DNA of 23,398 bases from an uncultured Methanomassiliicoccales archaeon (GCA_934702355.1 CAKUXX010000015.1:1-23398); one strand, 5' to 3'. Positions 15,436 to 23,097 are shown, counted from the stretch's first letter. Notes: a model not told the origin generated them from the letters alone. A program made the numbers and translations.

Positions 15436-16185
15436 TCAGATCCTCGTCCTGACTCCGCGGGCATAGTCCGAAACGAACTGGACGCATTCGCGGCCGTGCC
15501 TGAGCACGAGGGTCACGACATCGGTACCGTCGACGGCACCGTCTACATGCTTCAGGACATCCCCCGCCTCGCCCTGGCCGGAATCGGCTATGCATCTGAG
15601 GCCGTGCGAATGCACCATGTCCGCCATGTCCGGAAGCTCGTGAACGAATCCCTCGGGGAACCCTGCAGCGTCCTCGAACCTCACGATGTACACGAATCCC
15701 TCTGCGGACGAGATTATCCTGTCCATCCTCTCGGGATACGTCGGGGAAATCATCGTCACCAGTGTCACACCTTCCGAAGCGCACACCGGGGCCAGCTCGG
15801 ACCTCTCCTCGAACGGGAGATCCGGCACCATGACGTATCCGACGCCCGCATCTGAGCATCTCTTCGCGAACCTGTCCTTGCCGTATACGAACACGGGGTT
15901 GTAGTACGTCATCACCGAGACCGGAACGTCGCAATCTGTTCTGATGTCCTCCAGCATGTCGAAGATGAGGTCCGTGGTGACTCCCGATGACAGGGCGGTC
16001 GCGTGGACGCCCTGTATCTCCGGACCTCCGGCTATCGGATCGGAGAAGGGTATCTCGACGATTATCATGTCCACGCCCGCATCGGACATGGCGCGGATCA
16101 GCTTCCCGGTGGTCTCCATGTCCGGATATCCCGCGATGATGTGGGATATCAGGGACTTCTCCGAGAAAAGACGGTCGTCAGTCAT
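15436..16185 (-). CDS. trpA: Tryptophan synthase alpha chain, with altered active-site residues
   Basis: A 249-residue TIM-barrel protein of the TrpA family, which splits indole-3-glycerol phosphate into indole and glyceraldehyde 3-phosphate for TrpB. Recognisable parts are AGYPDMETT near residue 18, EIPFSDPIAGGPEIQ near 44-58, SGVTTDLIFDML and VMVPDLPFEER. Several positions are unusual. The catalytic Glu of E-L-G-x-PFSDP is Ile, with a Glu two residues later. The catalytic Asp of DPxADGP is Gly. The loop SRxGVTG is replaced by RFEDAAGF, and the phosphate-binding GSAIV by GTDVV. The start ATG 16185 overlaps the trpB stop by 8 bp, so the pair is coupled. An upstream in-frame start at 16233 would lie within trpB and is unlikely. 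The family call is firm; catalytic competence is uncertain. Confidence 0.88.
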   Translation of the reverse strand: MTDDRLFSEKSLISHIIAGYPDMETTGKLIRAMSDAGVDMIIVEIPFSDPIAGGPEIQGVHATALSSGVTTDLIFDMLEDIRTDCDVPVSVMTYYNPVFVYGKDRFAKRCSDAGVGYVMVPDLPFEERSELAPVCASEGVTLVTMISPTYPERMDRIISSAEGFVYIVRFEDAAGFPEGFVHELPDMADMVHSHGLRCIADSGQGEAGDVLKHVDGAVDGTDVVTLVLRHGRECVQFVSDYARGVRTRI

Positions 16186-17368
16186 GGAGCTCGAGCCCCC
16201 TGTAGCGGGCGATCGCGGCCACGTCCTTGTCACCGCGGCCGGACAGGTTCACCACGATTATCCTGTCCTTCCCCATGGTCGGGGCCATCTTGATGACCTG
16301 GGCCACGGCATGGGAGCTCTCTATCGCGGGGATTATCCCCTCGGTCCTGGAGAGGTACTCGAACGCATCCACGGCCTCGTCGTCCGTTATCGGCACGTAC
16401 TCCGCCCTGTCGATGGACTTCAGATACGCATGCTGCGGACCTATTCCAGGATAGTCCAGTCCGGCCGAGATGGAGTAGACCGGGGCGATCTGACCGTATC
16501 TGTCCTGACAGAAGGCGGATTTCATGCCGTGGAACACGCCTGTGGAGCCTTTGCACATGGTGGCCGCGTGCCTGTCGGTATCGACGCCTTTGCCTGCGGC
16601 CTCGCATCCTATGAGCCTCACGTCTTTGTCGTCGACGAAGTCGCTGAACAGGCCCATGGCGTTGCTCCCGCCTCCGACGCATGCCACAAGACAGTCAGGA
16701 AGACGGCCTTCTGCCTCCATTATCTGCTCCCTGACCTCGCGTCCGATCACGCTCTGGAAGTCGCAGACCATCTGAGGGAACGGATGGGGTCCGACGACCG
16801 ACCCTATGACGTAGTGGGTGTCGGAGATCCTCTTGGACCACTCCCTGAGCGTCTCGTTCACGGCATCCTTGAGCACCGCCGAACCTGAGGTCACCGGGTG
16901 CACCTTGGCCCCGAGGAGCTCCATCCTGTAGACGTTAAGGAGCTGCCTCTCCACATCCTCGGCGCCCATGAATATCTCGCATTCGAGTCCGAGGTAGGCG
17001 GCCATAGTGGCCGTGGCGACTCCGTGCTGTCCCGCACCGGTCTCGGCTATGACGCGGGTCTTGCCCATCCTCTTTGCCAGAAGGCACTGGCCGATGACGT
17101 TGTTGATCTTGTGGGAGCCCGTGTGGTTGAGGTCCTCCCTTTTGATGTATATCTTCGCACCGCCGAGGTCTTCCGTCATCCTCTCGGCGAAGTAGAGCGG
17201 GGATGGCCTTCCGGTGTATTCGCGGTTTAGTCTCTCCACATCCGCGATGAACTCTGAGTCCCTGCTGTATCTCGCGTAGGCTTCCTGGAGCTCTATGACC
17301 GCGTTCATCAGGGCCTCGGGGACGTACTGTCCTCCGAACTCCCCGTAGCGTCCGTCTTCGACTTCCAT
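16178..17368 (-). CDS. trpB: Tryptophan synthase beta chain
   Basis: A 396-residue PLP enzyme joining indole and serine to form tryptophan, last step of the pathway. GRYGEFGGQYVPE (residues 6-18) is the TrpB1 N-terminus. HTGSHKINN holds the PLP lysine K87, and AETGAGQHG holds the catalytic E109, at the same numbers as in Salmonella. CVGGGSNAMG binds the PLP phosphate, and NLSGRGDKD near 374-382 holds the serine touching the pyridine nitrogen. All key residues are intact. It is followed by trpA with an 8-bp overlap. No trpE, D, C or F gene is nearby: a truncated ATPase lies 29 bp upstream and the ATPase fusion follows trpA. A TATA box 29-34 bp before the ATG suggests its own leaderless promoter. 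Confidence 0.97.
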   Translation of the reverse strand: MEVEDGRYGEFGGQYVPEALMNAVIELQEAYARYSRDSEFIADVERLNREYTGRPSPLYFAERMTEDLGGAKIYIKREDLNHTGSHKINNVIGQCLLAKRMGKTRVIAETGAGQHGVATATMAAYLGLECEIFMGAEDVERQLLNVYRMELLGAKVHPVTSGSAVLKDAVNETLREWSKRISDTHYVIGSVVGPHPFPQMVCDFQSVIGREVREQIMEAEGRLPDCLVACVGGGSNAMGLFSDFVDDKDVRLIGCEAAGKGVDTDRHAATMCKGSTGVFHGMKSAFCQDRYGQIAPVYSISAGLDYPGIGPQHAYLKSIDRAEYVPITDDEAVDAFEYLSRTEGIIPAIESSHAVAQVIKMAPTMGKDRIIVVNLSGRGDKDVAAIARYRGLELHD

Positions 17369-17396
17369 TGTATCGGAGGGTGATGCACGGTGTGGG

Positions 17397-17402
17397 ATTA
17401 TA
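17397..17402 (-). promoter_or_regulatory. TATA box of trpBA overlapping the stop of the upstream gene
   Basis: TATAAT on the minus strand, 29-34 bp before the trpB ATG. It overlaps the TAA stop (17398-17400) of the truncated ATPase. No Shine-Dalgarno sequence precedes trpB. The overlap suggests that the ATPase frame now ends by running into an older trpB promoter. Confidence 0.5.
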
Positions 17403-18633
17403 CATTATCGGACATTGATACCCGGAACTGTGCCTGATTATTCCCGTCCAAAGTACATCTCAGGACTTCCATGACCCCGCTGTTCGGGACGGATATCCTG
17501 AAAGAGCTGCCCTCATCTGGGATGATCCTGAGGTATCCGGTCATCGCCATCAGGGAATACAGGGCGCACTCATCCGATGATATGAGATCCTCATACGTGA
17601 TCTGATCGTGAATGTACCTGACTATTGTTTGCCCGTTCAGAAGACATGATGTGTCCTCCGCTACGCAAGCATCCGATACCGACCGTCTCAGGATAGGGCC
17701 GAGTTCCAAACGGCCCCTGCGTCCTCCGACCTCTGTCCCTTCGGATATGTATGACATTACGCCAGCCGGATCGCATACTTCTGCATCCCCGAATCTGTAC
17801 CCTCCGTACCTTTTCCAGACATCATCGAAACCGTCTGTACGACCGTTACGATCCAGAACGGCCCAGACCTCATCCTCCGTGAATCCGAATCTGTCGTCGG
17901 ACCATGAGGATTGGATGTTGTTCGGGGTCATATTGTTCAGACCCGAGAATAACCCGGAGAGGATCATCTGGATCTCCCCGGTGACGTATGCCATCTGCAG
18001 ACTGAAGTTGCTCTTCAGCGTCGATGACAGGAATCCGCTCATGAAGTTGGATATGTCATCGCCGACTCCTGTTCCGATCGATTCCCTGATGATGTGATCG
18101 TAATCATCGATCAGAATCACCACCTTCGCCTTGTAATGGCGCTCGAGGATGGGGCATAGTGTCGATATGAAACATTTCAGCTCCCCGCGACTGGACTTGC
18201 GTGCGTATAGCCTCTCCAGCATGCTGCGCTCGAAGACCGTGAGCTCTTCGGGATCCAAGGATTCCATGAGAGGATCTATGGCATCGATGATCGCCGAAGC
18301 AATATCGTACATGAAATCGTCGACGGATGTGCAACGCAGAGTGCCGAGATCCAGATACACTACTGGAAACACGTTCTTGTAGCACTCGCAATCAGGATGG
18401 TCGGAGATCCCGAGTCCGTCGAACCATGTGTTCCCCCTGTAACGGATGTTGAGGAAAGCATCCAGCATAGTGATGTTCATCGTCTTTCCAAACCCGCTCG
18501 GTCTGGTGAAGAGATACACTCCGGAATCATCCCTGTCGATGATGTCCATGATCGGGAGACTCTTGTCTATGTAGAATCCATTCCTTTCGCGGATGTCGAT
18601 GAACGATGATTTCTCCGGATCGGTATCGCACAT
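17398..18633 (-). CDS. C-terminally truncated AAA-ATPase-like protein without nuclease domain
   Basis: A 411-residue paralogue of the AAA-ATPase-like/PDDEXK_9 proteins, ending about 130 residues early. GFYIDKSLPIMDII (19-32), Walker A RPSGFGKT (44-51), TMLDAFLNIRYRGNTWFDGL (55-74), Walker B ILIDDYDH (173-180) and RFGFTEDEVWAVL follow the family order. The PD-(D/E)XK domain is missing. The RPxGFGKT and DDYDH variants are shared with module 1 of the fusion at 12007-15321, so these two form a diverged subgroup. The frame ends in TAA inside the trpB promoter, the only TAA stop seen here. ATG 18633 has a weak GATATAC box about 25 bp upstream. It may be a decaying pseudogene, although the remaining 411 codons are open. 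Confidence 0.75.
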   Translation of the reverse strand: MCDTDPEKSSFIDIRERNGFYIDKSLPIMDIIDRDDSGVYLFTRPSGFGKTMNITMLDAFLNIRYRGNTWFDGLGISDHPDCECYKNVFPVVYLDLGTLRCTSVDDFMYDIASAIIDAIDPLMESLDPEELTVFERSMLERLYARKSSRGELKCFISTLCPILERHYKAKVVILIDDYDHIIRESIGTGVGDDISNFMSGFLSSTLKSNFSLQMAYVTGEIQMILSGLFSGLNNMTPNNIQSSWSDDRFGFTEDEVWAVLDRNGRTDGFDDVWKRYGGYRFGDAEVCDPAGVMSYISEGTEVGGRRGRLELGPILRRSVSDACVAEDTSCLLNGQTIVRYIHDQITYEDLISSDECALYSLMAMTGYLRIIPDEGSSFRISVPNSGVMEVLRCTLDGNNQAQFRVSMSDNV

Positions 18634-18736
18634 GCACCTGAGATGTCGTCGTCGCGTATATCAACTTGGATTCCGGCTGTGGATCGGATCCACACACCGA
18701 TGCTACTGCCGGGTTTCGATTGAACGTTTCAACCCG

Positions 18737-19207
18737 TCAGATCAGGTTCAGAGACGTGTTGATCGCCTTGGACCTGGCATCCTGAGGGGTGTCCCCGCAT
18801 CCGATGACGAGATGGTCGTCCTTCCCAACAAGGTCCCCCACTGCGGACCTGATGCCGTCTATCTGACGTTCTCCCCCGTCTTCCGGGGACAGCATCAGGC
18901 TCATGTCCGATGCGAGGATGAAGCAATCCGATGTTTCGCTGCGGACGGTCTCCTTTATCGCCTCTCCCGATGCTCCGCTCACTATCACCGACTGGTGGAA
19001 CCTCCCCGGCATAGATTGGGGGAGATCGATATCGACGGGCCTCAGAGGTATCGTGTTGAACACGTCCTTCCCGATCGAGTTGAGCTGTGTGCCCGTGTGG
19101 AAGGTCATGGTGAGGTTCGCATCCCTCAGGGTCTTGAGGATGTTCTTAGTCGTCCCCTCGCCTACTCCGAACGATTCGGAGAGCGCCGACCTGCTGATAT
19201 TACAATA
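18737..19207 (-). pseudogene. 5'-truncated winged-helix/DUF4443-type archaeal regulator
   Basis: The open frame reaches from TAA (19208-19210) to TGA at 18737. An ATG-started version would begin only at 19108, cutting the DNA-binding domain. The frame upstream of that ATG reads SRSALSESFGVGEGTTKNIL and then KTLRDANL, which is the second half of a winged-helix domain as in archaeal DUF4443 regulators. The C-terminal part has HQSVIVSGASGEAIKET (near the family's core) and ends DHLVIGCGDTPQDARSKAI, also family-like. The first helix, about 25-30 residues, is missing. The break lies 33 bp from the operator-like repeats of the divergent ATPase at 19330. The native target is unknown. If expressed from ATG 19108 it would lack DNA-binding ability. 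Confidence 0.65.
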
Positions 19208-19242
19208 TTATAGAGACCAACAGGATCTGCCTCCATACTCCA

Positions 19243-19295
19243 GCAAACATTGACATTATTTGCTTGAAATATTTGCAAACATTGACATTGTTTAC
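19243..19295. promoter_or_regulatory. Two operator-like repeats before the TAG-containing ATPase
   Basis: GCAAAC-ATTGACATT followed by ATTTGC (19243-19263) or GTTTAC (19275-19295). Each copy is an imperfect inverted repeat with arms GCAAA and TTTGC, and the copies are 32 bp apart. A further GGCAAACG lies at 19312-19319. The copies end about 8 bp before the TATA box, a good place for a repressor or activator. Confidence 0.65.
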
Positions 19296-19302
19296 AAATG
19301 AA

Positions 19303-19310
19303 TTTATAAT
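19303..19310 (+). promoter_or_regulatory. TATA box of the ATPase at 19330
   Basis: TTTATAAT lies 20-27 bp upstream of ATG 19330 and no ribosome binding site is present. This supports 19330, not the in-frame ATG at 19264 inside the repeat region, as the start of a leaderless gene. Confidence 0.65.
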
Positions 19311-19329
19311 CGGCAAACGATTCCATAAC

Positions 19330-20727
19330 ATGGAGCGCAAGATCGCATCCGTTCTGGAGGAATGGAAGAACGACCCCGACAGGAAGGCCCTCCTCATCAA
19401 GGGATGCCGTCAGATCGGCAAGACGTACTCCATCCTCGAATTCGTCAAAAACAACTACGGCAATGTGATCTACATCGATTTCGATCAGAAACCGGAATAC
19501 GCATCCATATTCTCGTCCGGAACTGATGCGAAATCAGTTCTCGAGAATCTGAGCTACACCGAATTCGGACATCTGCTGGTTCCGGGAGACACAATCATCA
19601 TCTTCGACGAGGTCCAATCCTGCGAACCCGCTTTCTCGGCATTGAAGCCCCTCGTCTTGGAAGGAAGCTACGACTACATCGCCTCGGGATCCCTTCTTGG
19701 CGTGGACCTCTCGGACAGACTCCGCTCCCCCATGGGATATCTGAGGATAGTCGACATGCACCCTATGGACTTCGAGGAATTCCTCTGGGCCAGCGGCATA
19801 GGAAAGAAGCAGACGAACAGCATACGCGAACACATCCGCACCATGGAACCGTTCACGGATTTCCAGCTCGACAGGCTCATGGAGCTGTTCCTCAGATATC
19901 TGATCGTCGGAGGCATGCCCGAAGCGGTGTCGACATTCATTGAAAAAAGGAACTACTCGGACGTCACCAAGGTGTTCGGGGACATACTCACCACCCTCAG
20001 GAAGGATGCCATGAGATACTCCCCCGGATCGGACAGGATGAGGATATCCGCCTGTCTGGATTCCATACCCGAACAGCTTGGGAAGGAGAACAACACATTC
20101 TCGTACTACGACGTTCAGAAGATGAGAGGCGCGGGAAGGGATGTGTACGGCCCGTCCATCGATCGGCTGGTGGGATCCGGATTCGCGCTGAAGGTCAACA
20201 ACGTGACCGAACCCCGCGAACCTCTGAGAAGGAACATCAAGGAGCGCTCGTTCAAGATCTACATGGCCGACACGGGCCTGCTCACATACATGATGGGGCC
20301 GGATCTCGCGGGAATGATTGTGAACGGCGACCACATGGTGAACAACGGTGCGATCATGGAGAACGCCGCGGAGATAATGCTCGCATCCAACGGATACCGC
20401 ACATTCTTCTTCCAGAAATCAAACAGCACGCTGGAGATAGACTTCCTGATCAATCATAACGGTTCACTCACTGCGATCGAGGTCAAATCAGGACGGTACG
20501 ACTATCCCAAATCGCTGATAACCGTCATGTCGGACAGATACGGCGTGGAGAATGGGATCCTTCTGGAGAAGGGGAACATACGCACAGACTAGTATGGCGT
20601 GGTGCATTACCCGCTCTTCGCCCCATGCTTCTTCGACAGAGAACCTTCCCCGGAGATACATCCGGTCGAGGGACTGGACAGACTGAACGAAGAGCTGAGC
20701 GGTCGAAACGCATCCATGGATGGATGA
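19330..20727 (+). CDS. AAA_14/DUF4143 ATPase with an in-frame TAG, possible pyrrolysine or read-through codon
   Basis: P-loop ATPase with Walker A GCRQIGKT (residues 25-32), Walker B IIIFDEVQ (89-96), sensor ASGSLLGV, and MHPMDFEEFLW near 138-148. Its nuclease core EIDFLI (D371) and AIEVKSG (E384, K386) is intact. Codon 421 is TAG (20590-20592). The same frame stays open for 44 more codons to TGA 20725-20727 and encodes VVHYPLFAPCFF right after the TAG. This matches the C-terminal LVYIPIYMTMFI of the paralogue at 5271-6599 in pattern. The tail is therefore probably native protein, giving 465 residues. If TAG stops, the protein has 420. The read-through end overlaps the next ATG (20720) by 8 bp. 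In Methanomassiliicoccales TAG can encode pyrrolysine; a nonsense mutation is the alternative. ATG 19330 is chosen over 19264 because of the TATA box. Confidence 0.75.
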
Positions 20728-22366
20728 ACATATGAAACAGATCGATCTGAGCGGCCTTTCCTTCTCCGAACTGATGAGGCAGGACAAATATTACGTCGAC
20801 AAGACCCTCCTGATAAAGGACCTGCTTTCGACCAACGATAGGGGAGTCTTCCTCTTCACCCGCCCACGCAGATTCGGAAAAACAACCAATCTGTCCATGC
20901 TCGACGCATTCTTCAACATCGAATACAAAGGGAACGACTGGTTCGACGGCCTTCTGATCTCGAAATATCCCGAATACGACAGCTACAAGAACAGTTTTCC
21001 CGTGATACATCTCGATATGAGGGCCTCCAAGAAAGGGACCTACGACGGATTCGTCTACGGCATGAAGTGCGTCATATCCTGGGCATTCAATGAACACAGA
21101 TATCTTCTGGAATCTGATATACCCGACGACTATTTCCGCAGACTGCATGACAGGATCGTCAACCGCGAGGCCACGGATGAGGAGCTCAGGGACTCCCTGC
21201 TCCTGCTATCAAAGACCCTGGAAGAATATCACGGCAGGAAGGTCATAATCCTGATCGACGAATATGACTGCGCCGTTGCCGACTCCTTCGGACAGGAGTC
21301 CCACCGCCCCATGCTGGATTTCCTGCGCGATTTCCTCGGACTCACACTGAAAGGGAACAGCAGCCTGCAGATGGCATACATGACCGGCGTGATGCAGATC
21401 GCCAAGGAAAGCCTGTTCTCCGATCTGAACAACATATCGGTGAACAATATCCTTTCCGAGATGTCCGACGAGAGATTCGGTTTCACCGAATCCGAGGTCA
21501 GAGACATCCTTTCATACTACGGCCGTCCCGAGAAGTTCGACGAGGCCAGGGAATGGTACGACGGCTACCGTTTCGGAGATGCCGAAGTGTACAATCCTTT
21601 CAGCATAATGACATACGTCCAGAACGGATTCAAACCCGACACATACTGGGTGAACTCCGGCAGCCAGAACATAATCAGGACCCTGTTGGAACACGTCAAC
21701 AACACGAACCTGGCCACCATATCCAACATACTGACGGGCAGTGCCGCCGCAGCACACATAGAGACGTCGCTTGCATTCGGAGACCTGTACGGTTCGGACG
21801 AATCGCTTCTCGGCCTCATGGCCACAGCAGGTTATCTGAACGCAGTCCCCCGTGACGACGGTCTGTTCGACATCTCCATCCCCAACAAGGAGATCTGGAA
21901 GATAGTCGATGACACGTTCCGCAGGATGAACCCTGTGGATCCGGGGGACTTCGCCAGATTCAACGGGTATCTGATATCGGGAGATGCCGAGATCATGGCA
22001 TCGGAACTCGAAGGCATACTTCAGGATGAGAGCTACCTCACACTGAGGAACGAGTACGTCTATCAGGCGATACTTGTCACGATCCTCCACCAGATGCGCG
22101 AAAGGTATGAGATAAGGGCCGAATACGAAGCGGGCAACGGACGCGCAGACATATTCCTGAGACCTCTGTCGCCGCCGCTCCCTTGGATCATCATGGAACT
22201 GAAGGTCGTGAAATCCGAGGGTATGCTCGACAAGGGATTGGACGAGGCCATGGATCAGATCCGCGACAGAAGATACTCCATGGGACTCTCCGGAAAGACC
22301 CTTCTCGTCGGCATGAGCTTCTTCAAGAAGGTCCCGAAGGTCCGCTCGGAGATCATCGATAGTTGA
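20720..22366 (+). CDS. AAA-ATPase-like protein with intact PD-(D/E)XK nuclease domain
   Basis: A 548-residue protein, closest in the window to module 2 of the fusion at 12007-15321 (both start MKQID-x-x-GLSF). YYVDKTLLIKDLL (24-36), Walker A RPRRFGKTT (48-56), SMLDAFFNIEYKGNDWFDGL (59-78), Walker B IILIDEYD (176-183), RFGFTESEVRDIL and WYDGYRFGDAEVYNPFS follow in family order. The nuclease core has GRADI (D477), IMELK (E493, K495) and DQI (Q513). All catalytic positions are kept. An alternative start is ATG 20732, which matches the homologous MKQID start. It follows the TAG-containing ATPase without a gap, so the two form an operon joining both nuclease-ATPase families. The stop is 5 bp from that of the convergent zinc-ribbon gene. 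Confidence 0.9.
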   Translation: MDEHMKQIDLSGLSFSELMRQDKYYVDKTLLIKDLLSTNDRGVFLFTRPRRFGKTTNLSMLDAFFNIEYKGNDWFDGLLISKYPEYDSYKNSFPVIHLDMRASKKGTYDGFVYGMKCVISWAFNEHRYLLESDIPDDYFRRLHDRIVNREATDEELRDSLLLLSKTLEEYHGRKVIILIDEYDCAVADSFGQESHRPMLDFLRDFLGLTLKGNSSLQMAYMTGVMQIAKESLFSDLNNISVNNILSEMSDERFGFTESEVRDILSYYGRPEKFDEAREWYDGYRFGDAEVYNPFSIMTYVQNGFKPDTYWVNSGSQNIIRTLLEHVNNTNLATISNILTGSAAAAHIETSLAFGDLYGSDESLLGLMATAGYLNAVPRDDGLFDISIPNKEIWKIVDDTFRRMNPVDPGDFARFNGYLISGDAEIMASELEGILQDESYLTLRNEYVYQAILVTILHQMRERYEIRAEYEAGNGRADIFLRPLSPPLPWIIMELKVVKSEGMLDKGLDEAMDQIRDRRYSMGLSGKTLLVGMSFFKKVPKVRSEIIDS

Positions 22367-22371
22367 AGGTC

Positions 22372-22893
22372 TCAGATGCGCGGGGCGACGTCGAGCTTCA
22401 GAGACTCCGACACCACCCTCATCACCCTCATGAGCGGGAGCCCCAGCTCGGATGCGATCGCGAGGCACCCCTTCCCGCTGTTGTACCTGTCCAGGACCCA
22501 CCTGTCCCTGGTCTCCGTCGGATTCTCTTCCTTGACAACCTTCGGGACACTGTGAGGCACCTCGTTCCAACGGTTGGAATTGCAGCTCGGACATCTGGAG
22601 GGTCCTTCGGGCCTGCGGGAGGTCCAGTCGTGGCCACATACATGGCACCTGCATTTGACCGCGACCTTGTTCCAGGAGTATGATCCGCATTTGGGGCATT
22701 TCAGCGGGTCGCCTTTGCGGGAACCCCACTCGAAACCGCATCTCTTGCAGGTCAGCTGGTTGACCGCCGCACCGGTGCTGTTGCCCTTGAGTTCGAAGAT
22801 GCCGTTGCAATAGGGGCACAGACATCTGCTGCCTGCGACCTCGTTATCGTCATCTTCGATCCTGCTTCCAACCAACACCTCTGCTTTGACCAT
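22372..22893 (-). CDS. Zinc-ribbon protein with C-terminal helix-turn-helix, likely DNA-binding
   Basis: A 173-residue protein without a known gene name. Residues 49-75 and 83-110 are two copies of one zinc ribbon: C-x2-C-G-x2-W-x-S-R, a spacer, then C-P-x-C-x-S-x2-W-N. A third, incomplete-looking CPYC lies at 26-29. Residues 131-164 (RWVLDRYNSGKG then LAIASELGLPLMRVMRVV) fit a helix-turn-helix. The arrangement suggests a DNA-binding regulator or a recombination accessory protein; no enzymatic motif is visible. ATG 22893 is preceded by AGGAGGGGG (22897-22905) and a leader hairpin at 22909-22930; the TATA box lies at 22959-22966. The TGGCGGTAA array lies about 200 bp upstream, so it is a candidate partner for that array. 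Confidence 0.7.
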   Translation of the reverse strand: MVKAEVLVGSRIEDDDNEVAGSRCLCPYCNGIFELKGNSTGAAVNQLTCKRCGFEWGSRKGDPLKCPKCGSYSWNKVAVKCRCHVCGHDWTSRRPEGPSRCPSCNSNRWNEVPHSVPKVVKEENPTETRDRWVLDRYNSGKGCLAIASELGLPLMRVMRVVSESLKLDVAPRI

Positions 22894-22908
22894 GTTCCCC
22901 CTCCTATT

Positions 22909-22930
22909 CGGACCGTGAGTGCATGGTCCG
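22909..22930 (-). promoter_or_regulatory. Leader hairpin or operator before the zinc-ribbon gene
   Basis: Perfect arms CGGACC and GGTCCG surround 10 bp, lying between the TATA box and the ribosome binding site of the zinc-ribbon gene. In RNA the stem would stand 3-4 nt upstream of the Shine-Dalgarno sequence. It may regulate translation, or serve as a binding site for autoregulation. Confidence 0.5.
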
Positions 22931-22958
22931 AGACAGTGTTAGTATCCGTTAAGTTGGC

Positions 22959-22966
22959 ATATAAAT
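22959..22966 (-). promoter_or_regulatory. TATA box of the zinc-ribbon gene
   Basis: ATTTATAT on the minus strand. It would place the transcript start near 22935, giving a leader of about 40 nt with the hairpin and a strong Shine-Dalgarno sequence. Confidence 0.6.
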
Positions 22967-23097
22967 CCTGCTTGATTGGTCGGGTTTTTCCATTAACGTC
23001 CACATTTACCGACTGAATAGGGATGGTGAATGGTGATCTGCATCGTCTTGATTCCATCCATAACCTCTCTCATGATCTGCGTTTTTCACTCGTTTGA

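Noticed and set aside
14782..16888. Long plus-strand frames opposite the ATPase fusion, trpA and trpB
   Set aside because: The minus-strand genes are clearly recognised; the plus frames show no motif or promoter.
19264..19329. An N-terminal extension of the ATPase from ATG 19264
   Set aside because: It would run through the second operator repeat and the TATA box, and family members begin close to the MERKIASVLEEW segment.
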